Assembly: GCF_010993705.1 (NCBI RefSeq)
Contig: NZ_WOFO01000008.1
Location: 172,112 to 236,111, forward strand
Direction of reading: 5' to 3'
DNA from: Cyclobacterium sp. SYSU L10401
Lineage (GTDB): Bacteria > Bacteroidota > Bacteroidia > Cytophagales > Cyclobacteriaceae
Length of the DNA stretch: 64,000 bases
The notes beneath the pieces were generated by a model. That model saw only the letters and a list, made by a program, of their open reading frames with translations. It did not search any database and was not told the origin of the DNA. Shown here in pieces: positions 52,909 through 62,057 of the stretch. Numbering within the stretch: position 1 is the stretch's first letter; each line of letters begins with the position of its first letter. Position numbers and translations under genes: made by a program.

Positions 52909-55083
52909 ATGTCAAAAACAATCATAGTTTCCAATCGCTTACCCGTGAGTTTACAACATAAAAACGGAAAATTTGAATTCAAACCCAGTGCAGGAGGCTT
53001 GGCTACCGGGTTGGGTTCCATCTATAAGGAAGGAGAAAATATATGGATTGGCTGGCCGGGAAACGATGTGGAAGATGAAAGTCAGCGGTTGGAAATCACA
53101 GAGGAATTGAAGAAATTAAAAATGGCTCCTGTTTTTTTGACTAAAAAAGATGTGGAGCTTTACTATGAAGGCTTTAGTAATGAAACCATCTGGCCTGCCT
53201 TTCATTATTTCACCCAGTACATCAATTATGAGGATGAATACTGGGAAGCCTATTGTCAGGTAAATCAGAAGTTTTGTGACGCCATTCTGACCAATGCCAA
53301 TGATGAGGATACCATTTGGGTCCACGATTACCAGTTATTGCTGCTTCCCATGATGCTGAGAAACAAGCTCCCCAAGGCCACTATCGCCTTTTTTCAGCAC
53401 ATCCCTTTTCCATCCTATGAGATCATCCGCATGCTGCCCTGGAGAAGGGAGATGCTGGAAGGTATGGTAGGTTCTGATTTAATTGGCTTTCATACCTATG
53501 ATGACATGAGGCACTTTCTCAGTGCGGTAGGGCGTATTCTGGGGCACTCCAATGAAAGCGGGTTTATCCAGGCAGATAACAGGCTGATCAACGTGGATGC
53601 TTTCCCCATGGGGATTGATTATGATAAATTTGCCAGTGCTGCCGCCAGCAAAAAGACCCTGAATCACGTAAAAAAATTCAAAGAAATGCTTGGTGATCAA
53701 AAGTTACTGATCACCATTGACCGACTGGACTATTCCAAGGGGATACCGCAGCGGATCAAAGCATTTGACCAGCTCCTGGAAGACCATCCGGAATACCACG
53801 GAAAGGTGTCCATGATCATGGTGGTGGTGCCTTCCAGGGATAGGGTCAAGTCTTATCAGGCGTTGAAGGAAGAAATAGACACCCTGGTTGGGAGCATCAA
53901 CAGTAAATTTTCCACACTCAATTGGGTGCCTGTTCATTATTTCTACCGTAGTTTTCCTTTCAATGAACTGAGTGCCTTTTATGCCATGTCTGACATCGCC
54001 CTGGTGACACCCCTGAGAGATGGTATGAACCTGGTATGTAAAGAATTTGTGGCCAGCAAAACTCATAAACAGGGTGTGCTGATCCTTTCAGAAATGGCCG
54101 GTGCCAGTAAGGAACTGGTAGATGCCATTCTGGTCAACCCCAATGACCAGGAAGGAGTTAAAAATGCCATCGTGGAGGCCCTGTCCATGGATGAGGAAGA
54201 GCAGGAGCTGCGCATCAGTTCCATGCAGTCCAGCCTGAAAAAATACGATATTTTCCAATGGGTCAAGGTATTTATGGACAGGCTCAAACATGTGAAGGAA
54301 AGACAGACAGACCTGGAATCCAAAGCCATGGACAATAAAATCAGGGAGCAGTTGGTCCGGGCCTTTAAGACAGCCAGCAAGCCGATAGTTTTTCTGGACT
54401 ATGACGGCACCCTGGTAGGCTTTAAAAGTCGACCTCAGGATGCTTTTCCTGATGAAGAGTTGAAATCACTGATTAAAACCTTATCTGATTTGTGTCAGGT
54501 AGTGATCATCAGCGGCAGGGACAAGGAAACCCTGGGTAAATGGTTTAAAGGTCAGCAGGTGGACATGATTGCCGAGCATGGCGTCTGGCTCAAAAAGAAG
54601 GACCAGAAAGAAGATTGGATACTCTATGCCGATGTAGATGACAGCTGGAAGGAAGATATCAGGCAGGTCATGGAATACTATGTCTTGCGTACTCCTGGTG
54701 CCTTTATAGAGGAAAAACATCATTCGCTGGTCTGGCATTACCGGAAGGTAGAAAGCGGATTGGGTGACCTCAGGATGAGGGAGCTTTTCAGTCACCTGAA
54801 ATACATGGCGAGAGGCCATAACCTGCAAGTGCTGGAAGGTAACATGGTATTGGAAATAAAGCGGCCTGATATCAATAAGGGAAGGGCGGCCCTGGCCATG
54901 ATGCGTGGAGAGGATTACGATTTTATCATGGCCCTGGGGGATGACTGGACGGATGAGGATACGTTTAAGGCCATGCCCAAAAGCGCCTACACCATCCGCG
55001 TTGGCTATACCTATACCCAGGCCAATTATAATATCAAAAACCCCAAAGAAGTAAGGGTTTTATTAAATAATCTTATCAATTAA
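52909..55083 (+). CDS. Trehalose-6-phosphate synthase/phosphatase fusion (OtsA-OtsB)
   Basis: A 724-residue bifunctional enzyme. Residues 1-465 are a GT20 trehalose-6-phosphate synthase: SNRLPVSL, GGLATGLGS, WVHDYQLLLLPMMLR, FQHIPFPSYE and DRLDYSKGIPQRI (sugar-nucleotide binding), and TPLRDGMNLVCKEF. Residues about 485-724 are an HAD-type trehalose-phosphatase, with the nucleophile in LDYDGTL (Asp497, Asp499) and ALGDDWTDEDTF near the end. Together they turn UDP-glucose and glucose-6-phosphate into trehalose in the cytoplasm, for osmotic and desiccation protection. The order of domains is common in the phylum. It stands alone, with a terminator after it. Confidence 0.95.
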   Translation: MSKTIIVSNRLPVSLQHKNGKFEFKPSAGGLATGLGSIYKEGENIWIGWPGNDVEDESQRLEITEELKKLKMAPVFLTKKDVELYYEGFSNETIWPAFHYFTQYINYEDEYWEAYCQVNQKFCDAILTNANDEDTIWVHDYQLLLLPMMLRNKLPKATIAFFQHIPFPSYEIIRMLPWRREMLEGMVGSDLIGFHTYDDMRHFLSAVGRILGHSNESGFIQADNRLINVDAFPMGIDYDKFASAAASKKTLNHVKKFKEMLGDQKLLITIDRLDYSKGIPQRIKAFDQLLEDHPEYHGKVSMIMVVVPSRDRVKSYQALKEEIDTLVGSINSKFSTLNWVPVHYFYRSFPFNELSAFYAMSDIALVTPLRDGMNLVCKEFVASKTHKQGVLILSEMAGASKELVDAILVNPNDQEGVKNAIVEALSMDEEEQELRISSMQSSLKKYDIFQWVKVFMDRLKHVKERQTDLESKAMDNKIREQLVRAFKTASKPIVFLDYDGTLVGFKSRPQDAFPDEELKSLIKTLSDLCQVVIISGRDKETLGKWFKGQQVDMIAEHGVWLKKKDQKEDWILYADVDDSWKEDIRQVMEYYVLRTPGAFIEEKHHSLVWHYRKVESGLGDLRMRELFSHLKYMARGHNLQVLEGNMVLEIKRPDINKGRAALAMMRGEDYDFIMALGDDWTDEDTFKAMPKSAYTIRVGYTYTQANYNIKNPKEVRVLLNNLIN

Positions 55084-55091
55084 AGTCAGAA

Positions 55092-55122
55092 CAAAAGGTA
55101 ATCCTCAAAGGATTGCCTTTTG
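55092..55122. terminator. Bidirectional terminator after otsAB and DUF6526 genes
   Basis: CAAAAGGTAATCC (55092-55104) pairs with GGATTGCCTTTTG (55110-55122), with one G-U pair and a 5-nt loop. It sits between convergent genes and has A and T runs on both sides. Confidence 0.85.
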
Positions 55123-55124
55123 TG

Positions 55125-55562
55125 TCAAACCCGAAAATAATCCCCTTGCCAATCTGTAATGGATTTTTTAATCTGTTTGGGACTGAGGTTTTCTTTGATG
55201 GCTCTTTCGATTAAGGGAATCAATTCTTTGCTTCCCGCAAACCGGAGCGCAATGATTTGTCCCATTTTTAGTTTCTTTTCCTGCTGCACAAAGGTTTTGC
55301 CGGTAAGTTGAAAATACCTGAGCCGCATTTCCAGGCGAATGATTCTGTTTTGGTTTTTTATCGCATAGATCCGGGACATGATGGGCATTAAGAAAAGTAT
55401 CAGGGAGGCCAGTGTGTAGAACAGGGCTTGGGATAGGTCTCCCCCAAAGGCATATGACTCAGCGAGGTTCCAGAAGGACCAGGACAATAAGATCAGGGTC
55501 AAAGGGGTAATGACGTAATGATGAAAAGGGTAATACCTGCTGTGGTTTTTATATTGTTGCAT
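55125..55562 (-). CDS. DUF6526-type small membrane protein
   Basis: A 145-residue protein with two membrane spans (VITPLTLILLSWSFW and ALFYTLASLILFLMPIMS) and a cytosolic, basic C-terminal half. That half carries IYAIKNQNRIIRLEMRLRYF and a last helix KENLSPKQIKKSI. The start MQQYKNHSRYYPFHHY is the signature of the DUF6526 family in Bacteroidota. Function is unknown. It lies 5 bp after the Nudix regulator gene on the same strand, so the two are probably co-transcribed. Confidence 0.8.
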   Translation of the reverse strand: MQQYKNHSRYYPFHHYVITPLTLILLSWSFWNLAESYAFGGDLSQALFYTLASLILFLMPIMSRIYAIKNQNRIIRLEMRLRYFQLTGKTFVQQEKKLKMGQIIALRFAGSKELIPLIERAIKENLSPKQIKKSITDWQGDYFRV

Positions 55563-55567
55563 TTAAA

Positions 55568-56281
55568 TTATTCTGCCGCTGCAGGCATTTCATTTTTTGG
55601 TATCAGGTTAAGAATGTGTTGTCCATTGTCCTTGTAGGTTTCCTCATTCAGGGAGTAAAAATAGGCTCCCTTTTTGGAGGAGGATTTGTCTTTTTCATTT
55701 TTCTTCTTCAGGATATTGCTGGACAAGATTTTCCGGGTAAAGTTTCTCTTGTCAATTTTCATGTCAAAAAGCCCTTCATATAAGGCCTGAAGCTGGGGAA
55801 GGGTAAATTTTTCCGGAAGCAACTCAAAGAGGATAGGATGCATGGAGGCTTTGTACCTGAGTCTGCAAAGGGCCATCTCCACCATTTCTTCGTGGTCAAA
55901 TATCAACTGAGGTAAATCATTCATCAGGAACCAGCGCACATGAAAATCCTCATTGATCTGTTTTTCGTACTTTTCTATGTCTATCAATGCCATGTACACC
56001 ACGCCTACTACCCTTTCTACAGGATCCCGGTCAGGATGGCTGAAGGTATGCATTTGCTCCAGGTAGACATTTTCCAACCCAGTCAACTGTTTTAAAATCC
56101 GGTTGGCTGCTTCATCAAGTGTCTCCCTGGGCTGGAGAAATCCTCCCATCAGACTCCACTTTTCTTTTTCCGGCGCAAAACCTCTTTGCACCATTAATAA
56201 TTTATAGTCTTTACCATCAAACCCGAAAACTATACAATCCACGGCTACCAAAACCCTGGTCTGACTGGAATATTTAATCAT
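55568..56281 (-). CDS. NrtR-like Nudix-domain transcriptional regulator
   Basis: A 237-residue protein with an N-terminal Nudix fold (about 10-150) and a winged-helix C-terminal half (about 155-225, FTLPQLQALYEGLFD and KIDKRNFTRKIL). This two-domain layout is that of NrtR-type regulators, of which the arabinose regulator AraR of Bacteroides is the known sugar-responsive example. The Nudix box at residues 46-69 keeps the Gly and first Glu but has RILKQL where catalysis needs REUxEE, so hydrolysis is probably lost and the domain senses a ligand. It is divergent from the third susCD pair, with 637 bp between, and so is the likely local regulator of that locus. The target is inferred from position. 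Confidence 0.87.
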   Translation of the reverse strand: MIKYSSQTRVLVAVDCIVFGFDGKDYKLLMVQRGFAPEKEKWSLMGGFLQPRETLDEAANRILKQLTGLENVYLEQMHTFSHPDRDPVERVVGVVYMALIDIEKYEKQINEDFHVRWFLMNDLPQLIFDHEEMVEMALCRLRYKASMHPILFELLPEKFTLPQLQALYEGLFDMKIDKRNFTRKILSSNILKKKNEKDKSSSKKGAYFYSLNEETYKDNGQHILNLIPKNEMPAAAE

Positions 56282-56918
56282 TTTTAACCTATTATTTTAT
56301 GGGGTTTATTACTCTTTACTGTTTATGCTATTTAAATACTTTCTTTTTTCGAAAAAGACCAGGATAAAAAGATCAAATAAATGGGTATTATGTGAATGGC
56401 CCCATTCAATCGATTTTTCCTGCATTTAAGTTTACTTATTTTTTTTCAATCGTCAATGATACATTTAAAAAAAGTCCGGAAATTTTCCTTTAACCATGGG
56501 GAATTATAACCGTAACGCCAGCTCATCAGTCTTCACCAATAATGGGTAGGGGCTTCCCAAACGGGATATGACTTATCTTAAGGATAAGGGAATGCTTATC
56601 AAATGGGTTTAAAAGGGGTGTAAATTTATATTTTCTGTTCTTAAATTGTTTACAATGCTTTCATAAAAAACTTTCATTATAAAATTAATAAAAATATTTA
56701 TAGATTATTTTTTATTATAAATTATTTTTTTTAGCATTAGGATAAAATGGGGTTCTTCCAAATTACCAAATCTGATTTCTATATGATAAAGGATTGCCTG
56801 ATAAAAATGAACAGATGATAAGTAAATCAAAATTTGATGAATTAGTATTCTGATCCTTTTTCGGAGGGGTAACGGGGAAATAACCTGAGATCAATTAATC
56901 AATAAAACCTAAACGATT
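56282..56918. other. Divergent regulatory region between the Nudix regulator and susC (3)
   Basis: 637 bp, AT-rich, no gene. Candidate sites are CTTATC (56572-56577) facing GATAAG (56583-56588) over 5 nt, with a third half site CTTATC at 56595-56600, and GAATGG-CC-CCATTC at 56394-56407. The region 56640-56730 is almost pure A and T. No clean -33/-7 pair was found for susC. Confidence 0.45.
56572..56600. promoter_or_regulatory. Candidate operator with three CTTATC half sites
   Basis: CTTATC, 5 nt, GATAAG, 6 nt, CTTATC. The first two form a palindrome, and the third repeats the first 23 bases further on, about two helix turns. It lies in the spacer shared by the NrtR-like regulator and susC (3). 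Confidence 0.4.
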
Positions 56919-59900
56919 ATGAGAAAATTGTTACATCGCTTGAGGCCCTCAAGTGTTAATCTGAGTATGATGAGCCTGATGCTTTTGTTATTGAGCGCAG
57001 GAATGACACCGGCAATTGCTTCATCAGAGGAAAAAGTTGCCTTTACGGCTTCGGAGAAACGGCTGATAGATGTTTCCGGAACCATCGTTGATCAAAGCGG
57101 AGAACCCATGCCGGGGGTTAGTGTATTGGTGCAGGGAACTACTACAGGGACTGTTTCAGATTTGGAGGGAAACTATTCCATAGCCGTGCCGGATGGCGGA
57201 GCTTTGGTGTTTTCATTTATTGGCTTTAAAAGCCAGGTCATTCAGGTAGGCGATCAGTCTCAAATCAATGTCACCATGGAAGAGGATGCCAGGGCATTGG
57301 ATGAGGTAGTGGTCGTGGGCTATGGTACCTTGAAAAAGTCTGATTTAACCGGTTCCGTGGGCTCGGTAAAGGGGGATAAACTGATTGACCGCTCACAGCC
57401 CAATGCAGTCAAATCATTACAGGGAAGAATTGCCGGGGTGGAAGTGTTGAATAACCAGAATTCTCCCGGAGCATCGGCCAGGATACGGATAAGGGGGATC
57501 AACTCCATCAATTCCGGTGTAAACCCTTTGTTTGTAATTGACGGGGTGATTGGTGCGGACCTGAACATGATCAACCCTGCAGACATCGAGTCTGTTGAAG
57601 TATTGAAAGATGCTTCCTCGGCAGCCATATACGGTGCCAGAGGCGCCAACGGGGTCATCATGATCACCACCAAAAGGGGAGAAAAAAACCTGAACCAAAT
57701 CAGCTACGATAGCTTTGTTTCCCTTTCCCAAAGGGCAAACAGTGTCAAAACTCTGAATTCCAGTCAGTTTATGGAGATTTATAACAGGGCCTTTGACAAT
57801 GCGGCCAAATATGATCCCCAGGGCTTTGCTCAGGGCAGGTACCAAAGGGCAGATCCGGCAGATTATCCCGAATTGTTTAATGCCAATGGGCAACCGATTT
57901 ATGATACCAATTGGGAAGATGAAATTTACAACAATGCCTGGGCGCAAAACCACAACCTGGCCTTCAGAGGAGGTTCTAATACTACTTCCTATAATGTATC
58001 CCTGGGGTATACCAACGAAGATGGGATCATGATGAACTCTGGCTTTGAGCGCTTTACCGGTAAAATTGCATTGGATTCTGACATCAAACCCTGGCTGACA
58101 GTTGGCGGTAGTATTCTGGGGACCAAGAGCAGCAGAAGGGTGGTAGATGATGCCAATGGCGCCTTGAATGTGGCCCGGATGACGGCAGAAGCCCTGCCCA
58201 TTATTCCCTTGAGGTATCCGGATGGGCGCTGGGGATCAAATGCAGACTGGCCAGGTACCGAAGGTGGTGAGAACCCGGTAAACATTGCCCGAAACCGGTA
58301 CACCGACGCCAATCTGTCCCAGATGTATGCCGATTTTTATATGAACTTTAAAATCACCGAAGAACTGGAATTCCGCTCTACTTTCAGTACCATTTTTGAT
58401 ACCAGAAAAAATAATTTTTACTCATCCAGAAACCTTCGCCTGTTATCTGCAGACCAGAGAGGGGTAGCCAATGTGGCCACCACTAGCCGGCTGTATTGGC
58501 AAAATGAAAATTTCCTGACCTGGAACAAATCCATTGGGGAACGACACCGAATCAACGGTATGTTCGGGTTTAGCTGGCAAAAAGATCAATTTGAAGACCT
58601 GAGCGTGAGAAGTGAAGGCTTCATTGATGATTTTTTCCAATGGAGAAATATCAGGGCAGGTAATATCATTCCCATTTCCGGAATCAATGGCAATGTGGGC
58701 GAAGCTGGTCTGAACTCCTACTTTTCAAGGTGGAATTATACCCTGGATGACAAATACCTGCTGACGGTTACAGGTAGGTATGATGGTTCCTCCCGTTTTG
58801 GCCGAAACAACAAATATGCTTTCTTCCCCTCTATAGGTCTGGGTTGGAATTTGTCTGAAGAGGGTTTTATGGACGGCCTCAGCAGTATTAATAAATTGAA
58901 ATTAAGGGGAAGTGCCGGTTCTACCGGAAACCAGGAAATCGGAAATTTCAACTCCCTTCAGTTTCTGGGAACCTTCAATGTATTGAAGGCTTCAGGAAAT
59001 GAAATCGGTATTTCCCAAACCTCCTTTGGTAATCCGGACCTGTTGTGGGAGTCCACCGATCAGTTTGACTTTGGGGTGGAATTGGGGCTTTTCAACAGCC
59101 GCCTGATTATGGAAGCGGATCTCTATTACAAGAAGACAAAAAATTTACTGTTGAACGCGCCTCTTCCCTGGTCTACCGGTTTTTCTTCTGTGCTCCAAAA
59201 CATCGGATCCGTTGAGAATAAGGGACTGGAACTAACCTTCAATACGGTAAACATAGAGAAAGGCGATTTTATGTGGACCACGGATCTGAACTGGTCTACC
59301 AACAGCAATAAAATCCTTAGCCTGGGGGCGAATGATGCCGATATCTTTCCCGGGCCCTGGTTTTTAGGCCAAACGAATATCCTGAGAGTAGGGGAGCCTA
59401 TTGGCTCCATATGGGGCAGGGTTCGCCTTGGAACCTGGAATCAGGACCAGGCCGATCAGGCGGCAGAATATGGCTTACTGCCCGGAGATATCCGCTGGCA
59501 GGACCTGGATAACAATAACGTGATCAATGCCAATGACTCTGACATCATCGGCAGGATGTACCCCAAATGGGTGGGTAATATCACCAATAGCTTCCAATAC
59601 AGGGATTTTGACTTGTCCTTTGAATTCAGGGCCGTTCAGGGAATGGATGTGATCAATGCCACCCTGCATTCTGTGGAGGACCGGCAGACCCTGGCCAACA
59701 GCTATGCCACGGTATTGGATGCCTGGCGCCCGGACAATCAGGATGCTATGGTGGCGGAAGTCAGGGCCTGGGGAACGCCCTACCTGACCAATATGGATAC
59801 CCATTGGATGGAGGATGGCTCTTTTGTAAGGTTGCAAAACCTGATGCTGGGTTATTCGGTACCTGCCGGGATTTTATCAAAATACAACATCGCCAAAGCC

Positions 59901-60065
59901 CGGTTTTTCCTCAGTGGTCAGAACCTGTTGCTATTCACCGAATATACCGGCTATGATCCTGAAGTAAACACTTTTGAAGGAGCGGGACAATTGCCCCAGG
60001 GCCTGGACTTTTTTCCCTTTGCCAGGCCCCGGACCTACAGTGCTGGTGTGAATATTTCCTTTTAA
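56919..60065 (+). CDS. SusC/RagA-family TonB-linked outer-membrane receptor (3)
   Basis: A 1048-residue SusC-type importer. The signal peptide (LSMMSLMLLLLSAGMTPAIAS) is followed by a linker of about 15 residues before the CNA-B domain (about 50-130, DVSGTIVDQSGEPMPG). The plug follows (about 130-250; DEVVVVGYGTLKKSDLTGSV, RIRGINSI, LKDASSAAIYGARGANGV), and the barrel ends in GVNISF. The DEVVVVGYG and LTGSV phrases are the classic forms of the glycan-type SusC. The SusD gene starts 18 bp later. The divergent Nudix regulator and a further susC downstream suggest a nutrient-uptake locus that continues past the window edge. Confidence 0.96.
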   Translation: MRKLLHRLRPSSVNLSMMSLMLLLLSAGMTPAIASSEEKVAFTASEKRLIDVSGTIVDQSGEPMPGVSVLVQGTTTGTVSDLEGNYSIAVPDGGALVFSFIGFKSQVIQVGDQSQINVTMEEDARALDEVVVVGYGTLKKSDLTGSVGSVKGDKLIDRSQPNAVKSLQGRIAGVEVLNNQNSPGASARIRIRGINSINSGVNPLFVIDGVIGADLNMINPADIESVEVLKDASSAAIYGARGANGVIMITTKRGEKNLNQISYDSFVSLSQRANSVKTLNSSQFMEIYNRAFDNAAKYDPQGFAQGRYQRADPADYPELFNANGQPIYDTNWEDEIYNNAWAQNHNLAFRGGSNTTSYNVSLGYTNEDGIMMNSGFERFTGKIALDSDIKPWLTVGGSILGTKSSRRVVDDANGALNVARMTAEALPIIPLRYPDGRWGSNADWPGTEGGENPVNIARNRYTDANLSQMYADFYMNFKITEELEFRSTFSTIFDTRKNNFYSSRNLRLLSADQRGVANVATTSRLYWQNENFLTWNKSIGERHRINGMFGFSWQKDQFEDLSVRSEGFIDDFFQWRNIRAGNIIPISGINGNVGEAGLNSYFSRWNYTLDDKYLLTVTGRYDGSSRFGRNNKYAFFPSIGLGWNLSEEGFMDGLSSINKLKLRGSAGSTGNQEIGNFNSLQFLGTFNVLKASGNEIGISQTSFGNPDLLWESTDQFDFGVELGLFNSRLIMEADLYYKKTKNLLLNAPLPWSTGFSSVLQNIGSVENKGLELTFNTVNIEKGDFMWTTDLNWSTNSNKILSLGANDADIFPGPWFLGQTNILRVGEPIGSIWGRVRLGTWNQDQADQAAEYGLLPGDIRWQDLDNNNVINANDSDIIGRMYPKWVGNITNSFQYRDFDLSFEFRAVQGMDVINATLHSVEDRQTLANSYATVLDAWRPDNQDAMVAEVRAWGTPYLTNMDTHWMEDGSFVRLQNLMLGYSVPAGILSKYNIAKARFFLSGQNLLLFTEYTGYDPEVNTFEGAGQLPQGLDFFPFARPRTYSAGVNISF

Positions 60066-60083
60066 TCAAAACTGCTTAAGAAA

Positions 60084-61565
60084 ATGAAAAAAATAATAAA
60101 TTATTGCTTTACTGTTCTGATCGCCATAGGACTGCATTCCTGTGATGCATTTCTGGAAGAAAATCCCGGAACACTGACCACCCAGGCGGACTTATCCAGT
60201 CCCGAAGCAGCCCGGGCATTTGTCACCAGTATTTATGCCAATTTAAATGTAGTTGTCACCGGTTCCGGGGGCTGGGGAGGAAATACCCTCTCCCTTCTGG
60301 AATTTATGTCTGGCAAAGCCGATGGTGTGCCACAGACAGAAGCGTTTAGGTTTAATCAATTGACCTATGACTCGCAGTCTTTTTATATTGACACCTATTG
60401 GAACGGGTTGTACCAGGGTATATTAAGGTGCAATGTAGCGCTGGAGCAGCTGCCACAGTTTTCCATACTGTCCGAACAGGAGCTTTCCGATTACCTGGCC
60501 GAGGTGAGAACCATGAGGGCCTTCTATTATTTTTACCTGGTACGCATGTATGGAGATGTCCCCATGATCAGCGAACCGGTAAGGGAATTGGCAGATGTGA
60601 ACCGGCCCCGGGTGGCAGTGAAAACAATTTATGATGAAATCATCCTTCCGGATCTGCTGGCTGCAGAAAACTCCGGGTTGGCATGGAGAAGAAGCAATGG
60701 GGAAGTGTCCATGGGATTTATAAAGTCCCTGTTGGCGGATGTTTACCTCACCTATGCCGGTCATCCGGTAATGGGTGGCAATCAGGCGTATACGGAATCC
60801 GCCCTTCGCTCCAAAGAGGTGTTGGACCAAATGGGCACGGTTTATAACCTGTTTCCGGAATATACCGACATGATCAATCCGGAGAACAAAAATTCCGGGG
60901 AGTTCATTTTCCAGGTACAATTTGATAAGGTCAACCGGACCAATCCCCTTACCCCGGTATGTTTGCCCACTTTTGCAGGGATTTCGGTTTATTCCAATGA
61001 ATTCGGTGGCCTGGTGCCCCGGCAGGAATTTGTAGAAAGCTTTGAAGCCGGAGACAAGCGGGTTCAGGAGAAACAATATTTCATCACCGAATACAAGGGG
61101 GAAACATTGGGAGGCCATTACATCTACAAATGGTTTGACCAGACGGCGGTAGATGAAGATGCCCGGTCTGAATTGAATTTTTCAGTATACAGGCTACCCG
61201 ATGTCATGCTCATGTATGCAGAGGCATCCAACAGGGCGGAAGGCAGCCCCAACAGCCTGGCACTGGAAATGGTAAATGAAATCCGTGAAAGGGCTGAACT
61301 GGACCCGATATCCGGTATGGGCATGGAGGATTTTGAGGCTGAAGTATGGAATCAGCGTTATTTTGAACTATGCTTTGAAGGGAAAGCCTGGTTTGATATG
61401 TTGAGAACCAGAAAAGTCAGAAACGACCTGACCGGGGCCTACGATGATTTTGTAGGCCATACCAATGTGTTCAACAGTACTTTTGCAGAGAAAAACCTGC
61501 TTTTCCCCATCCCCCTGAGGGAGATGGATGTGAATGCGGAACTGGTTCAGAATCCGGGATTTTAA
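60084..61565 (+). CDS. SusD/RagB-family outer-membrane lipoprotein (3)
   Basis: A 493-residue surface lipoprotein with Cys20 (GLHSC), then DAFLEENPGT, the usual mature SusD start. TPR-like helices include LAEVRTMRAFYYFYLVRMYGD. The C-terminal block has FSVYRLPDVMLMYAEASNRA, the WNQRYFELCFEGKAWFDMLR helix (a classic SusD feature), and LLFPIPLREMD with VQNPGF at the end. It lids the third SusC pore, from which it is 18 bp away. An intrinsic terminator follows, so the operon seems to be susC-susD only. Confidence 0.95.
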   Translation: MKKIINYCFTVLIAIGLHSCDAFLEENPGTLTTQADLSSPEAARAFVTSIYANLNVVVTGSGGWGGNTLSLLEFMSGKADGVPQTEAFRFNQLTYDSQSFYIDTYWNGLYQGILRCNVALEQLPQFSILSEQELSDYLAEVRTMRAFYYFYLVRMYGDVPMISEPVRELADVNRPRVAVKTIYDEIILPDLLAAENSGLAWRRSNGEVSMGFIKSLLADVYLTYAGHPVMGGNQAYTESALRSKEVLDQMGTVYNLFPEYTDMINPENKNSGEFIFQVQFDKVNRTNPLTPVCLPTFAGISVYSNEFGGLVPRQEFVESFEAGDKRVQEKQYFITEYKGETLGGHYIYKWFDQTAVDEDARSELNFSVYRLPDVMLMYAEASNRAEGSPNSLALEMVNEIRERAELDPISGMGMEDFEAEVWNQRYFELCFEGKAWFDMLRTRKVRNDLTGAYDDFVGHTNVFNSTFAEKNLLFPIPLREMDVNAELVQNPGF

Positions 61566-61575
61566 TCATAGCCTA

Positions 61576-61636
61576 AAATCCGCAACATGTATTCAATGGA
61601 TTTAAAAAGAGTAAAACCTGACAGGTTTGCGGATTT
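61576..61636. repeat. Nested inverted repeats after the third SusD gene
   Basis: AAATCCGCAA (61576-61585) faces TTGCGGATTT (61627-61636), 10 bp perfect across 41 nt. Inside, AAACCTG-A-CAGGTTT (61614-61628) is itself a palindrome that overlaps the outer right arm by two bases. The unit looks like a dispersed repeat or alternative hairpins in the mRNA tail. Confidence 0.6.
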
Positions 61637-61678
61637 CAAGAAATAAGAAAGAATGTGTTTGATGAATAAGGAAATATG

Positions 61679-61704
61679 GAGGGGTCGCAGGACCCCTCTT
61701 TTTT
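61679..61704 (+). terminator. Rho-independent terminator of the third SusCD operon
   Basis: GAGGGGTC (61679-61686), a 4-nt loop GCAG, GACCCCTC (61691-61698), then a run of T. It lies 113 nt after the SusD stop codon. Confidence 0.93.
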
Positions 61705-62057
61705 GTATACTATCTAAGTAAAAAAGCTTTTTAGTTTATATTTTTTCAAGATATTTGTCCGCTATTATTTTTTTCTTGTTTTTAAAATATTTAATATGGT
61801 ACCATAAAATTAAAACTAATCCAATGCAAACACAATGTTGATAATCTGATTAGTTGAAATAACAGAGGTTTAAGAAATTTTATTCTGTTATGATTGATTA
61901 TAGGAGTTCAAACCAAATTTATTAATAATATTAAAAATTTAATATTTACCATTCATCTAAAATTAGGATAGCCTATGGAAAACTGATTCCGTCAAAAAGT
62001 CAAAAGATCGTTCAAAACCGATCTCAATTATCACCAAACAATTAACAACAATCCATT
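61705..62057. other. AT-rich spacer upstream of the fourth susC
   Basis: 353 bp without a gene. It contains the perfect 12-bp palindrome TATGGTACCATA (61795-61806). The end (ATTAACAACAATCCATTATG) resembles the leader end of the first susC. No clear promoter pair was found. Confidence 0.4.

Noticed and set aside
60423-61118. Long - strand frame (231 codons) inside the third SusD gene
   Set aside because: It is the antisense shadow of a secure SusD gene; its translation has no family features and is rich in His, Gln and Pro as expected of reversed codons.
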